Part shown: positions 1 to 11,368 of the stretch, one piece after another
Layout of the letters: every line of letters begins with the position of its first letter
Numbering within the stretch: the first letter of the stretch is position 1
Assembly (NCBI GenBank): GCA_021292165.1
Contig: CM037876.1
Coordinates: forward strand, 208,032,200 to 208,096,199
Source of the DNA: Shinisaurus crocodilurus
Lineage: Eukaryota; Chordata; Lepidosauria; Squamata; Shinisauridae
Length of the DNA stretch: 64,000 bases
Direction: 5' to 3'
Notes under the pieces: model-generated
Databases searched by the model: none
What the model was told of the DNA's origin: nothing
The model's input: only the letters and a program-made list of their open reading frames with translations
Program-made: the position numbers and the translations under genes

Positions 1-117
1 AACTAAAAGTAGTCCCAGTTGGTTGGGTTGTTGTAAATACTCCCTTTTTTGCCAATACACATACATTTCAAATGTGTAACAACTGGAATAATTGTTTACT
101 AACAATCTGTTTTCTAG

Positions 118-237
118 GCTTTCTTTCCTTAGATCTCTTCTCCGTCCTGAATCGTTACAATTAGATTGGTTATGTTTGGCAGTTTCTCATGATGCCCCCC
201 GGAAAGCAAGTACAATGGATGCCCAGGGAAATCCACG
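118..237 (+). CDS. HPS5: HPS5 coding exon (first in window)
   Basis: The acceptor TTTCTAG ends at 117 and the donor G|GTATGA starts at 238. The exon reads [19 protein letters not shown] and ends in ...GNPR, splitting the Arg codon (CG|G). The in-frame ATG at 92 is intronic and is not a start. Confidence 0.85.
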
Positions 238-3200
238 GTATGAATTGCAGCTATCCAGGCTTGCTGTTTGTACATACCTTCTGAAATATTTCTTCTAGGA
301 CTTATATTTGATTATCCAATTCAGATTATCAAATCCTGAGTTAATAAAACAGGATATGCACAAGCTTCATGCACTTGCATGCAATCCCTCTGCTCCCGCT
401 TCGTTCCCCCCTTTGTGCTAACTGAGAAACAAACCAGGAAGCTGCAGTTAACCATGGCTTCTTGTTGCATATGAATCCAGAACTATGCTTAATAGCTTCC
501 ACGCAATCCAGATTTGGAAGCCAATTTTGTATTTATTTAAAATATTTCTATGCCACTATTTACCACAGTTCTGTAGTGGTTTGCAACAATAAAAACAACA
601 ATAAAAGATGTAATACAAACTGAAAACTGCAGTAATCAAAATAAAGCAGTGCAGTGGTTAATTCTTAAAAGCCAACAAACAACAGTTTTTACTTGTCTGG
701 CATCATCTTGGCAGTAAGAGACACTCCTCCAATTTCTCCACTGGCGAATCCTATTATTCTTGGCACCGCTGGGACACCAAGGACCATGATGCCTACTCCC
801 AGGCCTTTTCTGATCACAGGTCCCTTTCTCATGCTGACCAGTCTTCTATGAGCCTCTGATACTTGCATCAGTTTGGAATCTGCTTCTTCTTTCCTTTCCA
901 TCTTAGCAGCAAATTGTTGTGCTGTGGCCCAAACTGGGTGACGTGCAAGGTGCTGTAAATTTGCAGTAAGCACTGTAACAGCTATCAACGGTGATCCTGA
1001 CTTAAACCAGAAAGCCACGAACATGTGCTATTCTCATATAGCTAATGGCTACCATAGTTTAAAGTTAACTTCTGAATCTTGGCTTGTTTGGAAGCCATTC
1101 AGTTGGATCCATCTTCTTCACCTGTGGCAGCATTTTCTGAGCAGAGTTCCACTCAGAATGTTCCTGCCAGCAGTAAGGCAGGGGAAGATGAATTCTGATT
1201 TCTTGCATCCCTCTGGAGAACCCAGCACCACCTCCATCACTATTCTGAAGAGTTCCTCAACCCTCCGGAGCAGGTTTTTTTGGTGGGAGGCAGGGATAGG
1301 AGACTGCAGTTGACAAAAATTGCCTCTGTTCCATTAGAGTGATTCCTCCATGGCAGCCTCCCATGATCAGAAGGAGCGTGCCTGCCCAAGCAAGGCAGAT
1401 TCTGGATCTAATGCATTAATCATAGTTCCCAGTTTGGACGTAATGGGAAGCTGTGCTTATCTGTGACTTTCTGCTTGCTTGCTTGCTTGTGTGAATGGAG
1501 GAGCAAAGGGGCTGTGTGAGTGGGTGCACAAAGCTCATGCATATCCTCATATCAATGAAAGAGTATGTACATGTGAAGCAAACAATGGCCTGATTCACAC
1601 ATAACAACAACCCACAGTATGGGTTGAGTATGGGTTGTCGTTGAAACATGGGCTGTTGTTGAATCATGGCTTGTTATTACATGCAAACCCTGCACTGTGG
1701 TTTAACCACTAACAACCCAGGAAAAGCACCCATAGTTTATTGTTGGGTTGTGAACTCTGGGTTGTTCGTGGTTAACAAACCGTGGTTGAACCTTAGTGCA
1801 GGATTCACACTTAGCAACAACCCACAATTCAACTACAGGCTGTACTTAGCCCATACTCTGGGTTGTCGTTACATGAGAACCAGGATCTTGCACTTTTGAA
1901 CAGAGGTGCCCCTGCTGAGGAATGAGCTAAATTGGTTTCTTAACATTATGCAACAGCAAACCCAGGTTTGCCCCACAGAGTGGATGTTTGACAGAAAGCC
2001 ACGGTCAGTTCTGGTTTCCTCACAAGTGAGCTTCTGTGATACACATGTTTGTAGACATGTATTTACGATATGAACGTTCAAGAGCCAGTGTGGCGTAGTG
2101 GTTAGAGTGTTGGACTGGGACTCGGGAGATCCGGGTTCTAGTCCCCACTCGGCCATGAAACTTGCTGGGTGACTTTGGGCCAGTCACTGCCTCTCAGCCT
2201 AACCTACCTCACGGGGTTGTTGTGAGGATAAAATGGAGAGGAGGAGGAGGATTATGTAAGCTGCCTTGAGTTCCTTGTAGGAAAAAAGGTGGGGTATAAA
2301 TGTAATTAAATAAATAAATATCCTAGTTCATTAAACCAGGGTTTGATTGGCTGAATGTGGCTATTCAGTCATGAGGTGCCCCAGGGGCAATTTAGCTTTA
2401 TGGGCTAATCCTGATAGAACTGATCCAGAAGACATGATATGTACGTAATTAATTTAGATAGCTTTGCCATGAGTGAGTGTGGATGGGTGGAAAGAGTTCT
2501 ATATTTGCTATTTTGAACATTTCCAAACAAATTCCCCTTTCCTCCCTTCTTAACCATACTGCTTTTGTCCTTTCATGATATTTTGGACAGTTAATGTAGG
2601 GCATTACTGAGTAAAACTCCCCTTAATATTGTCAGTGGTTTGTTTTTTGGATTGGAATAGAAACAGACTTGCATTATCTAGCAATCCTTCTTTACACAAA
2701 ACTTCCAAAAACTTTTTTATTTCTCTGACTTTTGACTTTAATATTTCAGGCCACGTTCGCATTTGTTTACTTGGGGATATAACCAACTAATTTTACTATT
2801 ACTTAAACTACCAGCTGACACTGCAACAAAAGAGAAGATGTCTAACATATGCAGGAGCTATGGGTAATATAGAAGTTCTTAGTAAAATAAATGTTATTCT
2901 TGAAACTTTGTTATCATAAGAGTACATGTTTTTCCCCTTTTTGTTTTGTTCCATTTTGTAATAGTCTGGTAATAGTCTGAGCTGCTCACACAGCTCAGCT
3001 TCAGTTATCCAGGATATGTATTATACATGTGCCCAACCATGCTCTCCCTGTCTGTTCTAACAGCCAGTGATTTGCTGGTTAGAGTACATGTTTGCCTTTG
3101 AGCTTTCAGGTTTGTTGCCTGTCTGCCTCTCCTGCCACAGCCTATTACAGTACTGAGCAGCAATAATGAATAATGAAACTACAGTTGTGTTTCAGTTAAA

Positions 3201-6200
3201 GCTTACCTGCCTCTTTTCTATCCCCTAACTCACTCCAGAAAAACACACACCTCTCCATGGGCAGTGTCTTTATCACGAGTATAGTCTAAAATAGTCATTA
3301 CTGAAGTAGCAGTCATAGCCCAGGCGGTGGTGGTATAGTAACAGGAAGGTCATGAGTTGTGATCACTGCTAAATAGGAAAACGAAGGAGAAGTGATTCTG
3401 CGAATGTATAATCTGCTCCTTTTTTCTGCCTTTGTAAAAACAAACAACTCTATAAATTCCAGATGGAGGTTGAGTAGCTGACTAGTTTCAAGGAATGAAT
3501 AAAGTTTACCTATTAGGAGCACAATCCTGAAAATGTTAGATGTACATAAGTTCCATATAAAACTATTGGATTTAGGTGCACAGCTGTGAACTCGGATTCC
3601 TTTGATTTCAGTTGGGCCTAGCTTTCTCTAGCTTCTTCCCTAACTTCCTAAATATATAATGCATGTTTAAAAAGCTGAATGCTGAGAAATCTTTCAAAGG
3701 TCAATAGCAGACACCTATGAAAGTACATAATACACTTGCAAGCCACCAAATTATAAGGAGCATGTTTATACATCTGCTAGCTAGATCTTATTGCTTAAGC
3801 TTTTTATTAAGATGCTGGTTAAATAAGGATTATGTGTTTGCTACTTACTTCTCATTGTCAGGAGAGGTGTGTGTTGATTATTATTATTTTGTCCCCCTGA
3901 ACATAAAAGTGAAAAATGGATGAGAGACCTTTGATACACTTTAGTATTTGGCTGCATGCTGTTTGAGAATCAAAAATTAGTGTTTGCCCCTTCCTCCACA
4001 CTTGGCAATATATTCTATGCTCCGTGACCTAAACTCTGAATCTGTGTACAAATGGGGAAGGCAAAAGGAAGTTATATTTGTCTTCTCATGGAAGTTTGTA
4101 GTAAATTGGAATGCCAGTCAGGTTATAATTACTTATAATAAGTGTAAGTATTTACTTTGATGTATGGAACTCTGTATAATATTGTTATAGCTTCTGGCCT
4201 GGATATCTTTCTCTCTGTTTGGAACTGGATAGAAGAGCTGATGCACTTACTAATATTATTCATTTGGATGATATGAACTTGTTGGATAGAGAACGTGGTT
4301 AGTATAACTTAATTTGATTCTGGAGCGGATTTCCACATTGTCTGCTTATATTAACTAGCTTTGACATTTATTCTTCAATATTTTATTGATATCAGTTCAA
4401 AATGCTTCAACAAAAGAACAACAAAAACTACTACAAATACAAACATAAGCTAGAGAGAATTTTCGTGTACAATAGAAGTCATCACCCAAAATGCATTTCT
4501 GGTAGAGAGAAAATAAATGAATAATATTTGGCTACCTGTCATCTCTTTTTGTAATTGCACCTAAATGTACTGTAGAAAATAAATACTGCACACAATAAAA
4601 TGTGATGCTTCTGCTAAGATTTTGCCACCCTCTATATTGGTTACTTGTGAATTTTGAAAAACCTGATATTCCTGATTTTAGTTCAGTTGCATGAACAGAG
4701 CAATCCTAAGGTGGTGCGGAGGTCCATGTTGGAAGAATCACCAATTCCTAAGCCCTGCCGTCTTGCACCAGCCAGGGCAGAAAGGAAGGTGGTAACTGTT
4801 CCCCCCCCCCTCCCGTTGGAGGAAGTGTACTACACCAGCTTTCAGCCAAACATACTTTCTGGCTATGTTTGAAGTGTGTGTTGGAACAACAGGGCCTAAG
4901 ATCTTGCAAATTCTCAGCCACCCCATTTTTGGCCCCACTGCTGTCAGGGCAGCCAAGGTAGCAGAAAGGTCTGCCACCATCCACAGGCGACCTCCACATG
5001 CAGACCTCCCTCTCCATAGGTGGTGGTGGTGGTGGGTGGTCCATGGCATCCATTGGCCTCCTAGGGGCCATAGGATTGTTTCCTTAATCAGATTTTTGTT
5101 CTCTCTCTCATGGATTTGTGTTGTGTGTTCCAGTATATCTTAGATATAATATTTCTATAAGCCATTTTTAATATCCCATTCTAAAGTCCTGCAGATATAA
5201 CTAATTATAACAACCATAGTTGGATGAGCATAAAATAAGGTAGGGCTCTCTATTTTGACAGTTGGAAGACAACAAAAAGGGAGGCAAGGGATGAACATAA
5301 ACAAAATGTGAACAAATTGTGGAAATCTTAAATATATGCAGTGAATATTGATTTTACCCTATTGTGATGTTCACTTGCTTTTGTTAACTAGAATCCTCTT
5401 TAATTTTTTAAGTAAGTAATTAACAGCTGAATTTGTCTTGAACTGTAAGACTGTTCTGTAGGTACTAACTATTGACTGAACTGCCAGTTGCTGGACAACC
5501 CTCCTTTTTCGTAGTCTCTGGCAGGCAGCCAAACTAGGCGGCTTATGGTTGGCTGCCATACATGGCTGCTGGGTTGTGTTTAGCATAGATTTCATAGATC
5601 ATAGAGTTGGAAGGAGCCTACAAGGCTATCAAGTCCAACCCCCTGCTTAATGCAGGAAACTAGAGGAGGGGTCTCCCATCCAAGTAATAACTAGGCTTGA
5701 CCCTGCTTAGCTTTCCACGCTCAGACAAGCTGAGCCAGCATAAGCCACAGGCCTGTGTGGTGGTCACAAGTTGTGCAGGCCTTCCGTAGAGCAACATACA
5801 ACTTCCACTAAAATGAATAGGACTAGGTAAGTCAGAACATTAAAAAGAAAGAGAAATGTTAACTAATTACAAAAATTCTATCCATGCAAACTATCATGTA
5901 ATGTATAAGTGTGGTTAACCAAGTTGCTTTAACATATACATAACATGATATCATACAAAGTAATGGATATTTTTCCATAAATATTTTTCTTCATAATTTC
6001 TTTTTGCATTTAGGGGCAATTCCAGAGACGATGGAAGAATGGAAGTTCCTTCTTTGTCTTGTGAAGAGTGATCACAGTAGTGCCCTTCATACTGCTATGC
6101 AAAATGGCAGTGCTGTTGTGAATAATATTCCAGATTGGTCAACTTGTGTTACTGTTGAAAATGTGGGTCTCTTGTTGGCCAGAGTAATCGGCCCAGATCG

Positions 6201-7399
6201 CGCTTTGCAGTTGTTGCAGGAATCTGGCCTGACGGCTGAATTATCTGAAAGATTTGCCAAGGTCTGTGAGATACTACGAATTGCTGAAAAAAGGCAAAGG
6301 TAAGTCTTGTGAGAATATTTATTTATTTATTTTATTTATGAATCACCCATCTGGCCAGACATCCTGCCACTCTGAGCGATGTACAGTCCAATAAAACACA
6401 AGGGACACACACACACACACACACACAGTATAAAACACAATTAAAAACAGTACAAAACTTAAAAATCCTAACCCACTCCATATTCCCGCCTGAAAAGCCA
6501 CATTTTTAATGCCCGGCGGAAGCTAATCAAGGAAAGGGCATGGCGGAGGTCAATGGGGAGAGAGTTCCATAAATTGGGGGCTGCCACAGAAAAGGCCTTC
6601 CTCCTAGTCCCCACCAGCCTGGTTTCTCTCGCTGATGGGACAGGGAGAAGGCCATCCGTGGCAGATCTTGTTGAGTGGCCTACTTGATGTTGCTGGAGGC
6701 GCTCCTTGAGATATACTGGACCAGAGCCATACAGGGTTTTAAAGGTCAACGCCAACACCTTGAATTCGGCTCGGCAAGCAACTGGTAGCCAGTGCAACTC
6801 TTTGAGCATAAGAATAGTATCTTATTGGCTGTGTCCAGACATTTAATTAAGCCAGGATTTAGTATTACATGCATGTGTAGCTGTGAGCCTCAGCCTTGCA
6901 CACTCCCTCCTTGTGTCTTATGATTGGAAGCTTCTGATTGCAATTAATCTGCAGTTGCAGTTATCTGAACCTGGAAAACTGTGGTTTGCAAAACTCATAG
7001 TTTGTTGAAACCAGGATCCCAAACCAGGATTAAACACATATCTCTAGAAGGAAGATAATTGCTTCCCCTTACTCGATAAGGCTTGCTGGCTTGGGATATC
7101 CCACTTCTGTATAAAGGCAGGTGTTGCTTCTAATTCAGCAGCATTAAAGAAACAGACAGGTACAAGTCCTAAGAACCAGCCCAAAGTTTGAACTGTGATA
7201 ATTTGCAGTGTAGATAAGCATGTCACATTTCTGTGGGTCAGTCAGCTTGATGAAATACTTTGCTGTTAAAGGTTAACCTTTATTTCTTTATAATGTTTTA
7301 TTTCTCTGTTTACTCCTACTCCTTCACTTTTGTTGCAGAGCCCTGATTCAGTCCATGCTGGAAAGATGTGACCGGTTTTTGTGGTCTCAACAAGCGTAG
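118..7399 (+). CDS. HPS5: HPS5, last five coding exons (BLOC-2 subunit, C-terminal part)
   Basis: Coding segments are 118-237, 2750-2863, 4191-4297, 6014-6299 and 7339-7399 (688 nt, about 228 residues with the TAG stop at 7397-7399). All four junctions keep frame. The translation matches the C-terminus of vertebrate HPS5 as I remember it: [12 protein letters not shown], then [56 protein letters not shown] and the ending FLWSQQA. Human HPS5 is about 1129 residues, so roughly the last fifth is present; the N-terminal beta-propeller lies before the window. In family knowledge HPS5 joins HPS3 and HPS6 in BLOC-2, a cytosolic complex for trafficking to melanosomes and platelet dense granules. The paralogue-like HPS3 was considered, but the ending and the SAAL1 neighbour favour HPS5. 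Confidence 0.88.
520..655 (-). repeat. LINE 3'-tail-like fragment
   Basis: The block begins ATTTATTTAAAATATTTCTATGCC and continues with AACAATAAAA, the style of the squamate L2/CR1-like LINE 3' end read in reverse. It lies in the first HPS5 intron of the window. Confidence 0.4.
689..1024 (-). other. Unidentified 111-codon open frame, possible decayed retrocopy
   Basis: This open frame lies antisense in an HPS5 intron. It contains an amphipathic Lys/Glu-rich stretch ([17 protein letters not shown]), a Gly-rich hydrophobic segment ([19 protein letters not shown]) and ends KMMPDK. Sequence further upstream on the same strand carries other open stretches in shifted frames, for example [18 protein letters not shown] near 1060-1130 and [19 protein letters not shown] near 1205-1260. 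That pattern would suit a frameshifted intronless retrocopy of a small membrane protein. I do not recognise the family, and chance openness is also possible. Confidence 0.2.
1590..1884. mobile_element. Non-autonomous DNA element with CAACCCA/TGGGTTG inverted motifs
   Basis: The motifs ACAACAACCCA, GGGTTGTCGTT and TGGGTTGT recur in both orientations across about 290 bp. CTGATTCACACATAACAACA near the left end mirrors GGATTCACACTTAGCAACAA near 1800. Similar material recurs at 9930-10367, 24000-25197 and 48146-49135. Confidence 0.5.
2082..2320 (+). mobile_element. Sauria SINE, near full length
   Basis: The 5' tRNA-related part has an A box (TGGCGTAGTGG, 2091-2101) and a B box (GGTTCTAGTCC, 2134-2144). 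It continues TGACTTTGGGCCAGTCACTG and GGGTTGTTGTGAGGATAAAA, and ends GGGGTATAAATGTAATTAAA plus TAAATAAATA. This is the diagnostic squamate SINE mobilised by Bov-B LINEs. Confidence 0.92.
2750..2863 (+). CDS. HPS5: HPS5 coding exon
   Basis: The acceptor ATATTTCAG ends at 2749 and the donor GG|GTAATA starts at 2864. The exon encodes [14 protein letters not shown] followed by [16 protein letters not shown] and NICRSY; the final Gly codon is split (GG|C). It is too short and too tightly bounded to show as a long open frame. Confidence 0.88.
2864..4190 (+). other. HPS5: HPS5 intron, no recognised gene
   Basis: This is AT-rich intronic sequence. A fragment with AGGAGCACAATCCTG at about 3514-3528, followed by AAGTTCCATATAAAACTATT, resembles the squamate hairpin repeat ending in AGGATTGCA. 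Nothing else was recognised. Confidence 0.4.
4191..4297 (+). CDS. HPS5: HPS5 coding exon
   Basis: The acceptor ATTGTTATAG ends at 4190. The frame continues as [20 protein letters not shown] and then [16 protein letters not shown]. The donor is taken as G|GTTAGT at 4298 because it alone keeps phase with the next exon (G|GG = Gly). GTTAGT is a weaker donor than its neighbours. Confidence 0.85.
4690..5085. mobile_element. Non-autonomous DNA element (AGAGCAATCCT-ended family)
   Basis: The element starts AGAGCAATCCTAAGGTGG and ends AGGGGCCATAGGATTGTTT, so its ends are inverted copies of AATCCTA. The same end motifs close elements at 20866-21262, 27122-27597 and 49700-50146. It contains a C-run at 4801-4810 and (GGT)n near 5021-5040. 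Confidence 0.5.
5589..5757 (-). mobile_element. 5S-rRNA-derived SINE with CR1-like tail
   Basis: Read on the - strand, it has the 5S internal-promoter features: GAAAGCTAAGCAGGGTCAAG, then TTACTTGGATGGGAGACC (C box 5670-5681 in reverse). It ends in GGGGGTTGGACTTGATAGCC and CCTTCCAACTCTATGATCTA, the CR1 3'-end style. Other copies are at 10031-10206, 26846-26968 and 59408-59575. Confidence 0.85.
6014..6299 (+). CDS. HPS5: HPS5 coding exon
   Basis: The acceptor TTGCATTTAG ends at 6013 and the consensus donor AG|GTAAGT starts at 6300. The exon runs [20 protein letters not shown], then [36 protein letters not shown] and ends [10 protein letters not shown], splitting the last Arg codon (AG|A). Confidence 0.92.
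6317..6812 (-). mobile_element. L2-like LINE 3' fragment
   Basis: A 113-codon frame on the - strand reads [20 protein letters not shown], then [19 protein letters not shown], and [18 protein letters not shown] with a final [10 protein letters not shown]. This is the conserved C-terminal tail of vertebrate L2/CR1-like reverse transcriptases. The untranslated tail ends at low coordinates in CATCTGGCCAGACATCC and ATTTATTTATTT, preceded by (AC)n at 6404-6426. It lies inside the last HPS5 intron. Confidence 0.85.
6828..7041. repeat. Possible small inverted-motif DNA element
   Basis: TTAAGCCAGGATTTAGTATT near the left is mirrored by AACCAGGATTAAAC at the right. The arrangement resembles other squamate MITEs but its borders are unclear. 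Confidence 0.3.
7339..7399 (+). CDS. HPS5: HPS5 terminal coding exon and stop
   Basis: The acceptor TTTTGTTGCAG ends at 7338. The exon reads [19 protein letters not shown] and then TAG. The SQQA ending agrees with the conserved C-terminus of HPS5. Confidence 0.92.
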
Positions 7400-9545
7400 C
7401 AAACATTTCTGGAATATTATGAAGGCAATAAGAAACATAAACTTCCCGCACTGTACTATTTTCAAGAAAAGTCTTCCTGTCTAGGCAAAGGTGCATTTAG
7501 TCAGATTTGCACAAAAGTGGGGGTAATGAAGCTTCATTTTCTACTGGATTTCCATCAGTCAATATTTGAGAGTATAGTCCCAGTCGTTTATTAAAAGTGC
7601 CAACTCAGCTGGAATACTTATACATGGTAAGCACTTCGAGCTATCAAGCTGAGTTTTAAGCATGAAAAGTTGTGTCAAGTCTCTAGCAGATTGCCAGTTG
7701 GTTTTCAAGAAGCTGCACTTAAATGAATGTATGTGATTGCACAGTCTTTACTTTTATAATTGAAAAGTCACCATGTACATTTTGAGTTAAATAGAAGACT
7801 CTGGTAATATAGCTGCTGATTTTGTGCACTATTAAATTAAGCATGAAAGGATATTAAGTATATGACCTTCCAAATATATATAAACATAGCACTGTGAAAT
7901 TCCACTAGTTTTATTCAAAATTTGAAGTAATCAACAGAATTGAGATGCCAGTAGTTAAATATAACTGAAAATAGATACTGGAAGAATTTGCATATGTTAC
8001 AAACTATTAAATGTTTCAGCATTTAAAGGGTTGATATAATTCTTGTATATTATGGCAAATACCCCCCCCCCCAATTACTCATACACCCTACTAAAAAGCA
8101 TCTAAAGCATTTATGAAAAAAATCCTTTGCACTTTTTCTTGTTTTTGTTCTTGTAAAATGACAACCTTTATGCATGCTTACTCAGAAGTGAGTTCCACTG
8201 TTCAGTGGGGCTTATGCCCAAGTATGCAGAGATAGGATTGCATCGTCAAACTGGAATGGTGATCAAGGTTGGGTTCTTTTTTACAATTGCAATGCTGTAT
8301 TGTTTTAGAAACTGTGTATTTTAAAATCTACTTAACACTTGTGTTTATGTTACTGGTTGATCAAAATATATGTGTATGATTTGGTTTTCCATGTATAAGT
8401 TAAGATTTTTTAATTTCTGATGCTTTATTTTTGATAATGGCTTGGATCCAAAGTAGTTTAAAATTATTTTTGTTCACACAAAAGGGATTTTCTGCTCCCC
8501 CTTCTGGCAGTAAGCCCCCATGTCTCCTGAAAAATGTCTCTGAATGTTGAGGGAGGGGGGACCATCCATATTGGTTTTTCAGGGAATGGAAGGAGCTGCT
8601 GACAGGTTATGTGTGTGTTAAAACTGTAAACCTCCCTATACTATACTAGCATGGTATGCACTCGGGTGGTTTGGATCCAAATCAGTGTAAATTATACTTT
8701 AGAGGTATGGCATGCAGAGCTATGCAATTTTTGTACATTACTAGTGATTATTGAAGTCTGGTAATTGGGGATAGGGAAAATTTATAGGATTGTATATTAC
8801 ATTATTAGTCTTGCATTCCAGCTGAGTCTTTCTGCTGAAATCTGAAATAGCACAATTACATACCGTAATCTTGTGTCCTCAGGTTTACTGTTCAGCATTT
8901 AAGGGGATGCATCTCATACTACCACCAATGAGGTCTTGTCTCTAACCTTTCTACATCACAAAGCATTAGATAAATTACCTTCTTTTGGGGCCTTATTTTT
9001 CTAGGCCACAATCCAAACTGTCCTGTTTGTCACATGCAAGTGGTTGATCCTTTCTTCTTAGACACTTGCAGTTTCCTTGAGTTTGGGGGCTGACTTCATT
9101 GGCACTATGGAGGCTACTTCCAGAAAGGGTGGTTCAGAAACCCTGCTGTGTGTGTAAAACTCACCATGCAGTTCACTTTGAGTCAGCCCTATTGTGCAAC
9201 TGAGTGTTTACTACCTCACATTTGTTTTGGGATAAATAGGTTCAGTTTTAAGATTGTTACCAATGCACAAAGTGAGTTCTTGAAATAGTACTTTTCAAAC
9301 AGGAAGCAATGCAAGAGAACATGATGTGTAACAGCTCAATGTTTATGACATTTATCTTTTGTACTTTGCTACATCATACTTGTTTGTGTTTTTAAAATAA
9401 ATCAGTTGATTTCTAAGCATAGAATATTATTTTATGGATTCTGTTCATATTAGTAGTGGCTTTGAAACATTGCTTGTAACCAAACAGCCTTGTTTATGGT
9501 TTTAGCTAATGTGAAGTCTAATAAAATTAATATATCTTACTCATA
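7400..9545 (+). other. HPS5: Probable HPS5 3' UTR
   Basis: This is AT-rich sequence after the HPS5 stop with no coding exon. AATAAA hexamers occur at 9396-9401 and 9520-9525, so a message ending near 9.42 or 9.55 kb is plausible. The 3' limit is inferred from these signals only. A squamate hairpin-repeat fragment (TTACTCAGAAGTGAGTTCCA and ATAGGATTGCA) sits at about 8170-8245. Confidence 0.5.
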
Positions 9546-9929
9546 TTTGTTTGTTTTTCAATAACATTGGGGGTAAAAAACATTGACCATCAAATATTTC
9601 ATCATTATTTAAATTTATGTCTCTTCCCATTGCAAAAAGCAGTCTCGAAGCAACTTACACATACAGTACAGAAATCCATGTTTAATATAATGGGGTGGGG
9701 GAATCAATATAACCATAATCAGCACAATAATACAAATAAAATCCATAAAAACATAATTTAAACAGTACAATATGAGAAGTGTTCATCCACAAATACACAA
9801 AATCTATCCCCATTCATAGCCTAGAATAAGTATCACAACAGCAGCCCACAACAGTTGGGCCATAACTAATGTCTAAATGCCTGGGGAAATAAGTACTGGT
9901 ATGTCTTTGTCTGCGGCCAAGATGACAGC

Positions 9930-10367
9930 TGGGTTCAGACAGCACGATAACCCACACTCGGGTTGAGTATAGGTTGAGTGTGGGTTGTTGTTGAACCATG
10001 AGTTGTTGAAATGTGAGTTATTGTTGTCTGAACCCAGCCGAGATCACGCTGGCTCAGCTTGTCTGAGTGTGGAAAGCTAAGCAGGGTCAGGCCTGGTTAT
10101 TACTTGGATGGGAGACCCCTCCTCTAGTTTCCTGCATTGAGCAGGGGGTTGGACTCGATAGCCTTGTAGGCTCCTTCCAACTCTATGATCTATGAAATCT
10201 ATGAAACCCAACAACAAACCGTGGATTCTCTTCATGGGCTGTTCGTGGTTAACAAATCATGGCTAGTTAGCGCAGCTGGGTTCAAGCAACATAACCCACG
10301 TTTCAACAACAACCCAGTTCAACCCTCACTCAACCCTTGAGTGTGGATTATCGTGTTGTCTGAACCC
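9930..10367. mobile_element. Palindromic non-autonomous DNA element, host of a 5S SINE
   Basis: The left end CTGGGTTCAGACAGCACGAT is mirrored at the right by ATCGTGTTGTCTGAACCCAG. Internal GGGTTGAGTGTGGGTTGT motifs are also mirrored. The 5S SINE occupies about 10031-10206. No clear target-site duplication was read. Confidence 0.65.
10031..10206 (+). mobile_element. 5S-rRNA-derived SINE with CR1-like tail
   Basis: The 5S-like stretch reads GGAAAGCTAAGCAGGGTCAG, GCCTGGTTATTACTTGGATG and GGGAGACC, covering the A box, intermediate element and C box of 5S rRNA genes. The 3' part reads GAGCAGGGGGTTGGACTCGA and CTCCTTCCAACTCTATGATC, ending in repeated CTATGAAA, as in CR1. Confidence 0.88.
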
Positions 10368-10611
10368 AGTCAGTGTCGGCACCAGGCAAGCTTCCTTCGG
10401 GAAGAGCATTCCAATTGGTAAGCAGTGCAGGTGAGTCACAATTGGGCTTACATGTTCACGTCGCCTAGTCCCAGTCAACAGCTTGGCTACTGAATCCTGC
10501 ACTAGCTGCAGCTGCTGAACTGTCTTCAAAGACAACCCAATGTGCAAGCATTACAGTTATCTAACCTTGAGGTTAACAGAGCATAGACCACAGATGTAAG
10601 CTTTCTCTATG

Positions 10612-10818
10612 GGTGCTTCCAGAGGGAGGGCTCCTAGCACTAACAATCAAAAGGCATTGTGCAATTATTCTGTCTTGTCTTTACAATATTTTTTTCTGGC
10701 TTAGGGGAAAAAAAGACATGGGAAAACATGGGAAAGTTATGTCATCTGGACCTCTTGTAAAATTCTGTGAATGAGGCAGGGCAATTGCACAATAAAAGCC
10801 TAGCCTGGAAGCACCCCA
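10612..10818. mobile_element. Short DNA element, GGGTGCTTCCAGA ends (copy 1)
   Basis: The left end GGGTGCTTCCAGAGGGAGGG and right end CCTGGAAGCACCCC are inverted. A second copy lies at 11369-11565 with the same internal blocks (GGGCTCCTAGCACT, AAGGCA, GAATGAGG, ATAAAAGCCT). Confidence 0.6.
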
Positions 10819-11368
10819 TGCTATGTTTGCATTTAAAACTTGGACTTTTTGAAACTAAAATCATTGCATTCTTAGGCCAAGATCCCCCCAAATAGAGCCG
10901 CATACAGAGAAAGAACCATGTTTACTGCCAGACTTTTCTTGCTGTTTTTACTGCAGAAGTTCTAGCTGCCAAGGAGACATCACAGCATCAGAACTAAGAT
11001 TTGGGGCCCATTGTCTGAAAACTCACAAGAAAGGGCCAACACTTGTGTACCACATTTTATAAAGTAACTCCATTAAATATTCCCCAATCTATTGAAACTC
11101 CAGTGTAGAGTCCATAGGTATAAGCATAGCAGTTTTTCTTTAAGGAGTGGAAGTAGACGTAGAGAATAGACTAGAGCGTTTGTCTCTTCCCTCCATGTAT
11201 AGCCTCCAATGCTCTATCCTGCACCCTGCTTCTCTCTAACTGCAGCTTCAGATATGAGGGTTTGTATGACATTTATCTTCAATCACTACTTGTGTAATGG
11301 AAGGTGATTATTGTGGCCAATGCTACTCAGGTTTCCAAGATCCAATTAGGATAGACCTCCTTAGCCAT

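Larger units (their letters stand above)
9560..10610 (-). repeat. LINE fragment split by a nested DNA element
   Basis: The left part (9560-9925) has a LINE 3'-tail composition (ATTTAAATTTATGTCTCTTC). The right part (10370-10610) contains GCTGCAGCTGCTGAACTGTC and CAAAGACAACCCAATGTGCA, matching a segment of the L2-like LINE at 34018-35560. The two parts are separated by a palindromic element that itself holds a 5S SINE. Confidence 0.5.

Noticed and set aside
2082..2150. Genuine tRNA gene from A and B boxes
   Set aside because: The boxes belong to the Sauria SINE head; the SINE body and tail follow directly and no cloverleaf end is present.
118..7399. Assignment of the first gene to HPS3
   Set aside because: The C-terminus ends FLWSQQA as in HPS5, and the neighbour is SAAL1, which is near HPS5, not HPS3, in other vertebrates.
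10050..10130. Functional 5S rRNA gene
   Set aside because: Only the internal promoter part resembles 5S rRNA; the 3' end is replaced by a CR1-like tail, and several dispersed copies exist.
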